From positions 1 through 25,406 of the forward strand of contig JAGGVA010000066.1 of NCBI GenBank assembly GCA_021158195.1: 25,406 nucleotides of DNA. Reading direction: 5' to 3'. Under the pieces are notes generated by a model that saw only the letters and a list, made by a program, of their open reading frames with translations, searched no databases and was not told where the DNA came from. A program made the position numbers and the translations under genes. Every line of letters begins with the position of its first letter. Within the stretch, counting starts at the first letter, position 1. Shown piece after piece: positions 6,068-14,971 of this stretch. The DNA is from a bacterium. Its GTDB lineage: Bacteria > Patescibacteriota > Minisyncoccia > Minisyncoccales > PEYH01.

Positions 6068-7507
6068 TATGTTGATTTTGAAGAAATTATTTCTTGAGAT
6101 GAAAAACAAATCATTTTGATTTTTCTGCCAGAAAAATTCTTCAGGTGAGAGCGAAGTAATTATTGCTTTGTTTACATTATCCCTAAAGTCGATCTCTGCA
6201 ATGTAAATACCGCTCTCATTAGAATAAATAATATGAAAAGGATCAAACCAATCAAGTTGAAAAATTTCTGATCCAGAGTTTAAAAGTCTAATTCTTTCCC
6301 AGCGAAAGGCTTTTGGTTGTGAAGGATAATCTTTGAGATAAAAAAGAAAAATATTGTTTTGAGAAGAAAAGGCAAGAATATCGTTGTTTGGAGACAATGA
6401 AAACTTATCAACCTGTTTCATTACTAATCGAAATTTATAATTTTTAGGATCGAGATAGTAAAGAGTGTTATCCTCGGTAAGAAAAACATTTTGGGGGTCA
6501 AAAATAAATATTCGGTATCTCTTTTGAGGATTGATGTTTTTTGGTTGAAGATTAAGGACAGAATTTAGTACTAAAGAAGAATCAACAAAAGAAGTTTTAT
6601 AGATGATTCCGTTGTTAGTCAATATGTATATAGAGTTATTGAAAGGCGCAATATCTAAGAGTTTTATATCAGAGATAAACAGATTTATAGGATGTGTTTT
6701 GAAATTCTGATCAAAAAACATTAAGCCTTCTTTTGATTTTCCTTTGACGGTTCTTTTTGTCCAGACAATGATCTGACTTTCGTTTTGAGGGTTAAAAAAT
6801 ATTTTGATAACTTCGCAATTATCTAGAGGTAATTCTACAAAGCGGTTGTTATAATTGATATCCAAGAGGAAATAATGTAAACTTTGATGATTGTCTTCAA
6901 GAACTATGATCATCTTTTGAGAATCTTTTGAAGAGATAATTTCTTTCAGTTGAAAATTTTTAATTCTTTTATCAGAAGAAGTAAGCAAAAGATCTGATAA
7001 GGAAATTAATTTTTTTTCTTGTCTTGAAAAAGAATCAAAAAGCCAAAGAGACCAGTTATTTTCATTTTCTTGTCTTTCAACAATAAAATCTTTTTTATTT
7101 GGAGCAATAAAAACCTTATCGACTTGCTGAGCAATAAGTTTTGGTGGATAATGTTTAGCAAAAAGTCGAATATTTTTTGCTTCAGTAACCAGCATCTCAG
7201 AGACAGAAAGTTCTTTTTCCCAATCTTGATAATCATCTTTTCTAATAAGAATATGATATTTCTTTGGAGGGAGGTTATCTATGAGAAGGGAATCAAAGAT
7301 CAGATTAGTTTTTTTATAGAGAATATGATTGAGATAAACAGCAGCGCCAGAAGGTTTAATTTTTAGAAAGATTCCTCCAGTTTTTGTAAGTTTTTTGTTC
7401 TGCCAGTCAAAACGATAGCCCTGAGAATAAAAGATAACTGTTGGGGCGACAATAGAAAAAACTAAGAGCAGAGTGAAAAAAAGCAAACTTTTTTGTTTCT
7501 TTGTCAT
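6062..7507 (-). CDS. Membrane-anchored PEGA-domain protein with beta-propeller-like ectodomain
   Basis: This 481-residue protein starts with a short basic segment (MTKKQK), then one hydrophobic helix at about residues 7-28 (LLFFTLLLVFSIVAPTVIFY). It should be anchored in the cytoplasmic membrane with the rest outside. Residues of about 44-102 form a PEGA domain (GGIFLKIKPSGAAVYLNH, then LPPKKYHILIRKDDYQDW). The remaining 370 residues have repeating beta-strand patterns such as DKFSLSPNNDILAFSSQNNI and PFHIIYSNESGIYIAEI, suggesting a WD40-like propeller (inference from pattern only). The function is unknown; PEGA domains are linked to surface structures. It is alone on the minus strand, transcribed from a near-leaderless promoter and convergent with the YfiH-type gene. 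Confidence 0.8.
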   Translation of the reverse strand: MTKKQKSLLFFTLLLVFSIVAPTVIFYSQGYRFDWQNKKLTKTGGIFLKIKPSGAAVYLNHILYKKTNLIFDSLLIDNLPPKKYHILIRKDDYQDWEKELSVSEMLVTEAKNIRLFAKHYPPKLIAQQVDKVFIAPNKKDFIVERQENENNWSLWLFDSFSRQEKKLISLSDLLLTSSDKRIKNFQLKEIISSKDSQKMIIVLEDNHQSLHYFLLDINYNNRFVELPLDNCEVIKIFFNPQNESQIIVWTKRTVKGKSKEGLMFFDQNFKTHPINLFISDIKLLDIAPFNNSIYILTNNGIIYKTSFVDSSLVLNSVLNLQPKNINPQKRYRIFIFDPQNVFLTEDNTLYYLDPKNYKFRLVMKQVDKFSLSPNNDILAFSSQNNIFLFYLKDYPSQPKAFRWERIRLLNSGSEIFQLDWFDPFHIIYSNESGIYIAEIDFRDNVNKAIITSLSPEEFFWQKNQNDLFFISRNNFFKINIK

Positions 7508-7518
7508 ATGGTTTTTTA

Positions 7519-7547
7519 ATTCTATCTTAAATTTTCAATTTACTCAA
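7519..7547 (-). promoter_or_regulatory. Minus-strand promoter of the PEGA gene (near-leaderless)
   Basis: Read on the minus strand, TTGAGT (7547-7542), a 17-base spacer and TAGAAT (7524-7519). The predicted start near 7512 leaves a leader of about five bases before the ATG at 7507, too short for an SD. Confidence 0.72.
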
Positions 7548-7624
7548 GCACAAAATCGGGTTAAGTTTTTATCTCTCAATTTGGCTTGGCTAGGATTTTA
7601 ACTTTATTTAAGGAAAATTAAGCA

Positions 7625-7653
7625 TTTACAAAAACGAGAAATTGATTTAGTAT
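7625..7653 (+). promoter_or_regulatory. Promoter candidate for the murA operon (near-leaderless)
   Basis: TTTACA (7625-7630), a 17-base spacer and TAGTAT (7648-7653) predict a start near 7660, about seven bases before the murA ATG. An overlapping TATAAA (7651-7656) is an alternative -10. The divergent PEGA promoter shares this 159-base intergenic region; I see nothing else in it. Confidence 0.55.
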
Positions 7654-7666
7654 AAATAAGATTAAT

Positions 7667-8941
7667 ATGGCGCAGGAGAAATTTATTATAGAAGGACCAA
7701 CGCCTCTCAAAGGCGAAATAGAAGTAAGGGGAGCAAAAAATGCTACCTTTCCTTTACTTGCAGCAACCATTTTGACAGATAGAGAATGTATTATAAGAAA
7801 TGTTCCCTTGATAGAGGATGTTTTTCGAATGATAGAATTGTTAAAAAGTATGGGTGCTAAATTAGATTGGATAGGAGAAAGAGATTTAAAAATTTCTTGC
7901 AGGGAAATAGATCCGGCCAAAAAAGACGAGAAAATAATTACCAAATTCAGAGGGTCAATTCTCTTAATGGGTGCTCTTTTGGCGCGATTCAAGAAAGTTA
8001 AAATTCCTCAACCAGGCGGATGTCTTATCGGTGCACGACCAATTAATACACATCTCGACGCTTTTTCTCAATTGGGAGTAAAAATTGAAAAAGAAGATGC
8101 TTACTTCATATTAGAAGCGCCAGATGAGATAAAAACAGGGCAGGTAATTTTAGAAGAGTTTAGTGTTACTGCCACAGAGAATCTTTTGCTTTTTTTAAGT
8201 AGTTATCCTCAGAAAACCGTGATAAAAATTGCTGACGGAGATTATTGCGTGCAAGAAACAGGAAAATTTTTGCAAAAAATGGGAGCAAAAATAGAAGGAT
8301 TGGGAACTCATACAATAATTATTGAAGGTACGAAGAATTTACAAGGAGCAGAGCATAATGTTCTTTTTGATCCTATTGAAGCAGGCACGTTTATTTTAAT
8401 GTCTGCTGCCTCCAAGGGGAAGGTTTTGATAAAGAATGTAGAGTTAGAATTTTTAGAACTAGTTATCAAGAAATTGAGAAGATTCGGCTTGGAACTGGAA
8501 ATTCAAAGCAATAAAAAAATTTTAGTAAAACCCTGGACGCATCTAAAAATAGATAAAGTTCAAGCAATGCCTTATCCTGGTGTTCCTACAGACTTGCTTC
8601 CACTTTTTGGTGTTCTGGCAACTCAAACCGAAGGGCTTACTCTACTTCATGATCCTTTGTATGAGGGCAGATTGAAATATTTAGAAGAGTTGAATAAAAT
8701 GGGTGCTCAAATTATTTTTGCCGACCCTCATCGAGCAATTGTAAATGGGCCTACCCCTCTTTATGGTATCCAAGTGAATTCTCCCGATTTGAGGGGCGGA
8801 GCTTCTTTGATTGCTGCCTCAATAATTGCTCACGGAGAAACAATTATTAACAATGTTTATCAAATTGATAGAGGTTATGAAAGGATTGAGGAACGACTTC
8901 AAAAAATAGGAGCAAAAATTAAAAGAATTTCAACTAATTAA
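7667..8941 (+). CDS. murA: UDP-N-acetylglucosamine 1-carboxyvinyltransferase
   Basis: MurA transfers enolpyruvate from PEP to UDP-GlcNAc, the first committed cytoplasmic step of peptidoglycan synthesis. This 424-residue protein has the usual length and the two-domain EPSP-synthase-type fold. Key residues are visible: RGAKNATFPLLAA with Lys24-Asn25, and IPQPGGCLIGARPINTHLDAF, in which Cys119 matches the catalytic, fosfomycin-targeted cysteine (Cys115 in E. coli). Later signatures are PYPGVPTDLLPLFGVLAT and SPDLRGGASLIAASI, and the C-terminus has IDRGYERIEERLQKIGAKI. Because Cys is kept, fosfomycin sensitivity would be expected. It heads a seven-gene run with mreB, holB, frr, rseP, proS and a second mreB. 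Confidence 0.97.
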   Translation: MAQEKFIIEGPTPLKGEIEVRGAKNATFPLLAATILTDRECIIRNVPLIEDVFRMIELLKSMGAKLDWIGERDLKISCREIDPAKKDEKIITKFRGSILLMGALLARFKKVKIPQPGGCLIGARPINTHLDAFSQLGVKIEKEDAYFILEAPDEIKTGQVILEEFSVTATENLLLFLSSYPQKTVIKIADGDYCVQETGKFLQKMGAKIEGLGTHTIIIEGTKNLQGAEHNVLFDPIEAGTFILMSAASKGKVLIKNVELEFLELVIKKLRRFGLELEIQSNKKILVKPWTHLKIDKVQAMPYPGVPTDLLPLFGVLATQTEGLTLLHDPLYEGRLKYLEELNKMGAQIIFADPHRAIVNGPTPLYGIQVNSPDLRGGASLIAASIIAHGETIINNVYQIDRGYERIEERLQKIGAKIKRISTN

Positions 8942-8953
8942 CTATTAAAGGTT

Positions 8954-9961
8954 ATGTTTCTATCTAAAATAGGTATTGATTTAGGAACATGTAATTCAAT
9001 CGTATTTGTGCCTAAAAAAGGTGTGGTTTTAAACGAACCATCAGTTGTTGCTGTTTCTCATGAAGAAAATAAAATTTTAGCAGTGGGAAAGGAAGCAAAA
9101 GAAATGACAGGAAGAACTCCGGAAACAATTGTTGTCTATAGACCTTTAAAAGACGGAGTAATTGCAGATTTTAGAGTAACAATGGCAATGCTGCGCTATT
9201 TTATTAAAAAAACAAAACCCAAATATCAGTTTACAAAACCATCTTTAATTATTTCTGTGCCAGCAGGTATTACTTCTACCGAGAAAAGAGCAGTTATTCA
9301 GGCAGCAATTGAGGCAGGAGCAAAAGAGGCTTTTGTTGCCAAAGAACCAATTTTGGCTGCAATTGGCGCAGGCATTCCTATAAATACTTGTTCAGGCCAT
9401 ATGATAGTAGACATTGGGGGAGGGACGACTGAGGTAGCAGTTATTTCTTTGGGAGGTATTGTTACTTTTAATTCGGTGCGAATTGCCGGTGACAAGATGA
9501 ATATTGCGGTGGCTGAATACATCAAAAGAAAATATAATTTAGCCATTGGAGAACAAACCGCCGAAGAAATAAAAATAAAAATAGGCACGGCTCTTCCAGA
9601 AAAAAAAGAACGAACTATAGAAATTAGGGGAAGAGATTTGGTGTCTGGTTTACCTAAAAGTATCAAGGTTACTTCAAACGAGGTAGCCGAAGCCATTTCA
9701 GACGTCTTGGAGGAGATTGTGCAGGCAGTAAAAGCAGTACTAAGAGATACTCCTCCAGAACTCTCAGCCGATATTATGGATAAAGGAATGGTCTTATCTG
9801 GTGGGGGAGCGCTTTTGCGTAATTTAGATCAGTTAATTGCTAAGTTCACCGGTGTGCCTTGTTTTGTAGCAGATGAGCCTTTACTTTGTGTAGCAAAAGG
9901 AACTGGAGCAGTATTAGAAAACCTCGATGTTTATAAAAAAAGCATAATGAGTGTTAAATAA
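8954..9961 (+). CDS. mreB: Rod-shape actin MreB, paralog 1
   Basis: This 335-residue bacterial actin polymerises under the membrane and guides cell-wall elongation. The nucleotide-binding motifs are intact: phosphate-1 KIGIDLGTCNSIVFVP (residues 5-20; CNS replaces the usual ANT), connect/phosphate-2 VDIGGGTTEVAVISLGG near 151-167, and the adenosine motif GMVLSGGGALLRNLDQ near 276-291. ATPASE-core segments such as PSLIISVPAGITSTEKRAV and AAIEAGAKEAFVAKEPILAA are typical. A second, divergent MreB is encoded at 13851. No mreC, mreD or rodA lies in the window. It starts 12 bases after murA, consistent with cotranscription. The C-terminus has no extra tail. Confidence 0.95.
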   Translation: MFLSKIGIDLGTCNSIVFVPKKGVVLNEPSVVAVSHEENKILAVGKEAKEMTGRTPETIVVYRPLKDGVIADFRVTMAMLRYFIKKTKPKYQFTKPSLIISVPAGITSTEKRAVIQAAIEAGAKEAFVAKEPILAAIGAGIPINTCSGHMIVDIGGGTTEVAVISLGGIVTFNSVRIAGDKMNIAVAEYIKRKYNLAIGEQTAEEIKIKIGTALPEKKERTIEIRGRDLVSGLPKSIKVTSNEVAEAISDVLEEIVQAVKAVLRDTPPELSADIMDKGMVLSGGGALLRNLDQLIAKFTGVPCFVADEPLLCVAKGTGAVLENLDVYKKSIMSVK

Positions 9962-9964
9962 GTT

Positions 9965-10882
9965 ATGGAGATTATAGGCCATAAGAAACAATGGGAGTTT
10001 TTAAAAAGAAGTTTTCAAGAGAAGAGATTAGCCCATGCTTATTTATTTACCGGCCCGGAAAGTGTAGGAAAGAAGAAGATGGCTTTAGAATTTGCTAAAT
10101 TAGTTTTATGTGAAAGCGGGAAATCTCAGCCGTGTAACAGATGTCAGAGTTGTTATCAAGTAGATAATTTAATTCATCCCGATTTTCTGCTTATAGAGCC
10201 TAGTAGTAATGCCGCCAAAATTATTTCTATAGAAGAGATAAGGACACTTAAAGAAAAAATGTCTATTACCTCAGGTGGAAATTATAAAGTGGCGGTTATT
10301 GATAATGCCCATCGACTTACCCATGAAGCCCAGAGTGCCCTTTTAAAACTTTTAGAAGAACCTCAAGGAAAAAAAATTATTATTTTAGTTTCCGAATTTC
10401 CCGATGTTATTCTTCCAACAATTCGCTCTCGTACTCAGCCAATACATTTTCATTTTGTTAAAGAAAAAGAAATAGAATTAATGTTAAAGAATACTTCTTT
10501 AACTAAGAGAGAAAAGGAATTACTTATGTTGGTAGGAAAAGGACGACCGGGTGTTATCCTTCAGTATTTAGAAAATAAGAATTTACTAAAAGAAAATGAA
10601 AAATTTGTAGAGGATCTTTTAGAATTAAAAAAATCTCCTCTTTTTAAGAGGTTTAATTATGCGAAAAGGTTAAAAGATTCAAAAGAAAAAGAAAGAACTT
10701 TATTTGTTTGGCTTGCTTTTTTAAGAAAAAAACTGCTTGAGAAATGTTCCAATAGTAACTCTTCTTGGGACACACAACACCTTATTAAATTAATTAAACT
10801 GCTGGAAAATATTATTCATTTATTTTCAACCACTAATATTAATCAAAGGTTGGCTTTAGAAATATTCTTTTTAGAACTATGA
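9965..10882 (+). CDS. holB: DNA polymerase III delta-prime subunit (clamp loader)
   Basis: This 305-residue AAA+ protein matches the clamp-loader delta-prime family. The P-loop-like LFTGPESVGKKKMALEFAKL (residues 28-47) lacks the usual Ser/Thr after GK, which fits the ATPase-inactive delta-prime rather than tau/gamma. A four-cysteine zinc module follows (CESGKSQPCNRCQSC). Then come AVIDNAHRLTHEAQSALLKL and LEEP at about 115-138, and TIRSRTQPIHF near 158 in place of the SRC motif. The C-terminal third is poorly conserved. It starts three bases after mreB and ends with a 4-bp ATGA overlap into frr. Confusion with dnaX is unlikely because of the length and P-loop. Confidence 0.88.
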   Translation: MEIIGHKKQWEFLKRSFQEKRLAHAYLFTGPESVGKKKMALEFAKLVLCESGKSQPCNRCQSCYQVDNLIHPDFLLIEPSSNAAKIISIEEIRTLKEKMSITSGGNYKVAVIDNAHRLTHEAQSALLKLLEEPQGKKIIILVSEFPDVILPTIRSRTQPIHFHFVKEKEIELMLKNTSLTKREKELLMLVGKGRPGVILQYLENKNLLKENEKFVEDLLELKKSPLFKRFNYAKRLKDSKEKERTLFVWLAFLRKKLLEKCSNSNSSWDTQHLIKLIKLLENIIHLFSTTNINQRLALEIFFLEL

Positions 10883-11436
10883 GCGACCAAACTCTTTTAA
10901 ATGAATTTAGAATAGAACTTAATAAAGTAGTTGATTATTTTAAAAAAGAAATTCAAAAAATCAGAAGCGGGCTTGCAACACCTGCTTTAGTTGAAAATGT
11001 TCCGGTAGAATATTATGGAACCAAAACACTGCTTAAGCAAATAGCAGCCATTTCTTGTCCTGAGCCTCGTCAGATTGTTATTCAGCCATGGGATAAGAAT
11101 GCTATAGAGGCAATTGTAAAAAGTTTAAGTCAAGAGAATATTGGAGCAATGCCTGTAGTAGATAAAGAGATTATTAGAATAAATTTGCCTCCCTTGACAG
11201 AGGAGTTTAGAAAATCACTTATTTCGCAGGTGAGCAGAAAAAAAGAAGAGGCAAGAGAGGTAATAAGAAAATGGAGAGATGAGTTTATCAAAAAAATTCA
11301 AAAGCAATTTCAGGAAAAAGAAATCTCAGAAGATGAAAAATTTAAACTGAAAGAAGAAATAGAAAAAATAGTAGAAGAATTTAATAAAACTTTAGACGAA
11401 TTAGAAGAGAAAAAGAAAAAAGAGATTCTTCAATAA
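10879..11436 (+). CDS. frr: Ribosome-recycling factor
   Basis: This 185-residue protein splits post-termination ribosomes together with EF-G. It matches the family's usual length (about 185) and its two domains. The long helices flank the central domain. Signatures are FKKEIQKIRSGLATPALVEN (residues 22-41), VEYYGTKTLLKQIAAISCPE and QIVIQPWDKNAIEAIVKSL. The region INLPPLTEEFRKSLISQVSR is close to the consensus LPPLTEERRKELVK. The C-terminal helix is charged (KEEIEKIVEEFNKTLDELEE). The ATG overlaps the holB stop as ATGA, so translation is probably coupled. Confidence 0.97.
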   Translation: MSDQTLLNEFRIELNKVVDYFKKEIQKIRSGLATPALVENVPVEYYGTKTLLKQIAAISCPEPRQIVIQPWDKNAIEAIVKSLSQENIGAMPVVDKEIIRINLPPLTEEFRKSLISQVSRKKEEAREVIRKWRDEFIKKIQKQFQEKEISEDEKFKLKEEIEKIVEEFNKTLDELEEKKKKEILQ

Positions 11437-11459
11437 CTAATTTATAACTTTTGTGTGTT

Positions 11460-12593
11460 ATGTTAAATTTATTTTTTGTTTTAATTTTATCTGCTTTTAT
11501 TTTGACCCTTCTTGTAGTGGTGCATGAGTTTGGGCATTTTCTCGCTGCTAAAAGAGCCGGCCTGAAAGTAGAGGAATTTGGTATAGGTTACCCGCCAAGA
11601 ATTTTTGGAAAAAAAATAGGAGAAACCTTTTATTCTATTAACCTTATTCCTTTTGGCGGATTTGTAAAAATATATGGAGAGAATTCAAGCAAAGAACTTT
11701 TGAAGGATAAAAGAAGTTTTTATGCTCAACCCCCAAAAACAAAAGCAAAGGTTATATTAGCAGGCATTATTGCCAATATTATCTTAGCGGTTTTTTTATT
11801 ATATATCTTTCTCTTTGCTCATAATTTTAGTAGTTATCAAACCCTTCTTTTTGATTATCATTTTCCTTTTGGTAGGCAGGAAATTTTACCAGTAGTGCTT
11901 ATGGTGACTCCTGATTCTCCTGCAGAGCAGGCAGGCATAAGACCTTATGATGTTATCTTGTCTTTAAACGGAGAAAGATTAAAGAAAGTGGATGATTTTA
12001 TTAGTTATGTTAAAAAACATGCAGGAGAAAAAATAACTATTCAAGCAAAGAATCTTATCAGTAATAAAGAAAGAGAAATTGAAGTAATTCCCAGAAAAGA
12101 ATACCCTGAAAATCAGGGACCATTAGGAGTAGGGGTTGCAGGAACAATAAAAATTGAATATCAAAAACCCATAGAGAAGATATTTTCCGGCTTCCTTCAC
12201 ACTTTTAATTTAATTCATTATTCTTTTTCTGCTTTGGGTTATTTTGTAAAGCAATCTTTTGCTCAAAGAACAATAGAACCTTTAGAATCGTCAGTTGCGG
12301 GTTTTGTGGGAGTTATCGCAATGATAAAAATAACAGTTCAGGCAGGTTTTTGGCAACTTTTAAATCTTGTGGCTCTTATTTCTTTAGGATTGGCTATGGT
12401 AAATATCTTACCTATTCCTGGAGCCGACGGAGGACGAATGGTTTTTGTTATTTATGAGGCCCTTTTTAAAAAACCTTTTCCTCCAAAACTGGAACAGAAA
12501 GTTAATGAATTCGGTTTGGCTTTTATTATAATTCTGCTAATTTTAATTACCTTCAAAGACATTCGTCAGTTTAAAGATATAATTTTCCATTAG
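11460..12593 (+). CDS. rseP: RIP zinc metalloprotease, site-2 protease family
   Basis: This 377-residue membrane protease cleaves substrates within the bilayer; E. coli RseP cuts the anti-sigma factor RseA, but the target here is unknown. The first transmembrane helix holds the zinc/catalytic motif VVHEFGHFLAAK, with His22, Glu23 and His26. A second helix lies near 90-115 (VILAGIIANIILAVFLLYIF). A PDZ domain follows (VTPDSPAEQAGIRPYDVILS, about 145-215). The third zinc ligand region is LPIPGADGGRMVF near 317-329, with ALDG-type Asp. I prefer ATG 11460; the TTG at 11451 would add only three residues and has no better SD. It sits between frr and proS in the operon. Confidence 0.93.
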   Translation: MLNLFFVLILSAFILTLLVVVHEFGHFLAAKRAGLKVEEFGIGYPPRIFGKKIGETFYSINLIPFGGFVKIYGENSSKELLKDKRSFYAQPPKTKAKVILAGIIANIILAVFLLYIFLFAHNFSSYQTLLFDYHFPFGRQEILPVVLMVTPDSPAEQAGIRPYDVILSLNGERLKKVDDFISYVKKHAGEKITIQAKNLISNKEREIEVIPRKEYPENQGPLGVGVAGTIKIEYQKPIEKIFSGFLHTFNLIHYSFSALGYFVKQSFAQRTIEPLESSVAGFVGVIAMIKITVQAGFWQLLNLVALISLGLAMVNILPIPGADGGRMVFVIYEALFKKPFPPKLEQKVNEFGLAFIIILLILITFKDIRQFKDIIFH

Positions 12594-12598
12594 ATTAT

Positions 12599-13867
12599 AT
12601 GCGTCAATCAACACTATTTTACAAAACAAAAAGAACTGTTCCTAAAGAGATAGAAGCCATTTCTCACAAATTATTATATAGAGGAGATTTTATCGATCAG
12701 TTGGCTTCTGGAGTTTATACTTTGATGCCTCTTGGGTTTTTAGTTCATAAAAAAATAGAAGAAATCATTAGAGAAGAAATGTTAAAAATTGGCGCTCAGG
12801 AATTATATATGCCTGTGATGCACCCAAGATATTTATGGGAAAAAACAGGCAGATGGAAAACGATGGGTGACACTTTATTTAAGTTAAAAGATAGACACAA
12901 GAAAGAGTTTGTTTTGGGACCAACTCACGAGGAGGTAATTACTAAAATTGTGAAAGAAAGAATATCGTCTTATAAAGATTTGCCTCTGGCTTTATTTCAG
13001 ATTCAAATAAAATTTAGAAACGAGTTGAGATTTACTGGCGGTCTTCTTCGTACGAGAGAATTTATTATGAAGGATTTATATAGTTTTCATACAGATGAGA
13101 AAGATTTTAGAAAATTCTATGATAAGGTTATCAAAGCATATTTAAAAATTTTTAAAAGGTGCGGGTTAAAGCCAATTGTGGTTGAGGCATCAGGAGAAGG
13201 ATTTACTCAATCGGTTACTCATGAGTTTCAAGTTTTAACTCCGGTAGGAGAAGATAGAATTGTCTTTTGCCCTAAATGTCAGTTTGCTCAAAATAAAGAA
13301 ATTGCTAGAGGTAAAGAAGGAAAAAAATGCCCCGCTTGCAAGAAGGGGATATTAGAAGAGAGAAGAGGTATAGAAATCGGAAATATTTTTCCTCTGGGAA
13401 CCAAATATTCTAAAAGTTTTGATCTTACTTTTACCGACAAAACCGGCAAAAAGAAACTGGTAATTATGGGATGTTATGGTATAGGACTGGGAAGGTTGAT
13501 GGCTGCAGTTGTTGAGATTAATCATGATCAGAAAGGAATTATTTGGCCCAAAGAAGTCGCTCCTTTTTTGGTGCATCTTGTGCCGGTAGAAATTAAAGAT
13601 AAAAAAGTTTATCAATCGGCAGAGAAAATATATCAAGATCTAAAAAGAGAACAGATAGAAGTATTATATGATGACAGAAAAGATGTTTTGCCTGGTGAGA
13701 AATTTGTAGAATCAGATTTGTTAGGCATACCATTGAGATTGATAATAAGCAGAAAGAATCTTTCTAAACATCAGGCAGAAATTAAAAAAAGAGGTAAAGA
13801 AAAAACAGAGTTTATTAAGTTAGGTAATATTATTAAATATATTAGAGCATATGAAAAAAAGGCTTAA
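12599..13867 (+). CDS. proS: Prolyl-tRNA synthetase, compact form without the INS editing domain
   Basis: This 422-residue class II synthetase attaches proline to tRNA-Pro. Class II motifs are present: PLGFLVHKKIEEIIREEM and ELYMPVMHPRYLWEKTGRW (motif 1 region), FRNELRFTGGLLRTREFIMK (motif 2, about 138-157), and GCYGIGLGRLMAAVVEINHD (motif 3, about 297-316). The anticodon-binding domain fills the C-terminus (VLYDDRKDVLPGEKFVESD). Bacterial ProRS is commonly about 570 residues with a 180-residue INS domain that clears Ala-tRNA-Pro; here the INS is absent. In its place is a short zinc-ribbon-like stretch, CPKCQFAQNKEIARGKEG then CPACKKG. The ATG has no SD. Confidence 0.96.
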   Translation: MRQSTLFYKTKRTVPKEIEAISHKLLYRGDFIDQLASGVYTLMPLGFLVHKKIEEIIREEMLKIGAQELYMPVMHPRYLWEKTGRWKTMGDTLFKLKDRHKKEFVLGPTHEEVITKIVKERISSYKDLPLALFQIQIKFRNELRFTGGLLRTREFIMKDLYSFHTDEKDFRKFYDKVIKAYLKIFKRCGLKPIVVEASGEGFTQSVTHEFQVLTPVGEDRIVFCPKCQFAQNKEIARGKEGKKCPACKKGILEERRGIEIGNIFPLGTKYSKSFDLTFTDKTGKKKLVIMGCYGIGLGRLMAAVVEINHDQKGIIWPKEVAPFLVHLVPVEIKDKKVYQSAEKIYQDLKREQIEVLYDDRKDVLPGEKFVESDLLGIPLRLIISRKNLSKHQAEIKKRGKEKTEFIKLGNIIKYIRAYEKKA

Positions 13868-14933
13868 TTTTTTAAGAAAAGCATTTTCTTCTTTTGAGAA
13901 GGATATTGCTATAGATTTAGGAACAGCAAATACTCTTGTATATGTAAAAGGCGAGGGGATTGTAATAAGAGAGCCATCGGTTGTGGCTATTAACCAGAAA
14001 ACAGGCAGAGTTTTGGCTATTGGTAAAGAGGCAAAAAAGATGGTTGGACGGACCCCGGCTCATATAGTAGCAACACGCCCTTTGGTAAAGGGAGTAATTT
14101 CTGACTTTGAGATAGCCGAGGAAATGTTGAGATATTTTATAAAAAAGGTTTACAAAGATAGAATTGTTTTTCCTCGTCCAAGAGTTATAGTAGGGATTCC
14201 TTGTGGATTAACAGAGGTTGAGAGAAGAGCAGTAAGGGAGGCAACAATTAATGCTGGAGCAGGTAAAGTATTTTTAATCGAGCAGCCAATGGCGGCTGCT
14301 ATTGGAGCGAGGTTGCCGGTACAAGAGGCAGGAGGAAATTTAATAGTAGATATTGGAGGAGGAACAACAGAAATTGCTATTATTTCTTTGGGAGGAATAG
14401 TTCATTCTAAAAGTCTTAAGACAGCCGGAGATAAACTAAATCATGATATTATTAATTTTGCTCAAGAAGAATATAAATTGTTAATAGGAGAGAGAACCGC
14501 CGAGCAAATAAAAATTAAACTAGGGTCTGCCTACGGAACAAAAAATAAGCAGGATAGAGAAAAAGAAATGCCTATGAGGGGAAGAAATTTGGTTAGTGGT
14601 TTGCCCGAAGAGGTGACAATTAACAAAGAAGAAGTGAGAAGGGCGTTAGAGAAGTCAGTTAAAGAAATTGTGCTTTCTGTTAAACAAGTTATTGAGGAAA
14701 CACCACCTGAACTTGTGGCAGATATTATGTCGCGGGGAATTTATCTGGCGGGAGGAGGAGCGTTGTTAGAAGGATTAGATAGTTTGGTTGCTAAAGAAAC
14801 AAAGATTCCCACCAGAATTGTAGAGGATCCTCTTACCGCAGTAGTAAGGGGAGCGGGCATTGTTTTGGAAAAGATAGATGAATTAGAAGAAGTATTAGTA
14901 GAACCCGAAGAATTAGAAGTGCCAAAAGAATAA
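13851..14933 (+). CDS. mreB: Rod-shape actin MreB, paralog 2
   Basis: This 360-residue MreB is closer to the standard form than the copy at 8954. Its motifs are AIDLGTANTLVYVKGEGIV (phosphate-1, residues 21-39), NLIVDIGGGTTEIAIISLGG (phosphate-2, near 162-181) and GIYLAGGGALLEGLDSLVAK (adenosine motif, near 297-316). It has an N-terminal basic stretch (KKRLNFLRKAFSSFEKD) that could contact the membrane and an acidic C-terminal tail (EELEEVLVEPEELEVPKE) absent from the first copy. The ATG overlaps the end of proS by 17 bases, so translation is coupled. Two MreBs with different ends suggest a mixed filament or a division of labour (inference). Confidence 0.96.
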   Translation: MKKRLNFLRKAFSSFEKDIAIDLGTANTLVYVKGEGIVIREPSVVAINQKTGRVLAIGKEAKKMVGRTPAHIVATRPLVKGVISDFEIAEEMLRYFIKKVYKDRIVFPRPRVIVGIPCGLTEVERRAVREATINAGAGKVFLIEQPMAAAIGARLPVQEAGGNLIVDIGGGTTEIAIISLGGIVHSKSLKTAGDKLNHDIINFAQEEYKLLIGERTAEQIKIKLGSAYGTKNKQDREKEMPMRGRNLVSGLPEEVTINKEEVRRALEKSVKEIVLSVKQVIEETPPELVADIMSRGIYLAGGGALLEGLDSLVAKETKIPTRIVEDPLTAVVRGAGIVLEKIDELEEVLVEPEELEVPKE

Positions 14934-14934
14934 T

Positions 14935-14963
14935 TTGGAGTAAACGCTTCAAAATATTATAAT
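14935..14963 (+). promoter_or_regulatory. Promoter candidate for gatCA (near-leaderless)
   Basis: A perfect TATAAT at 14958-14963 with a weak -35, TTGGAG at 14935-14940, 17 bases away. The predicted start near 14970 is two bases before the gatC ATG at 14972. No SD is visible. Confidence 0.6.
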
Positions 14964-14971
14964 AAGAAAAT

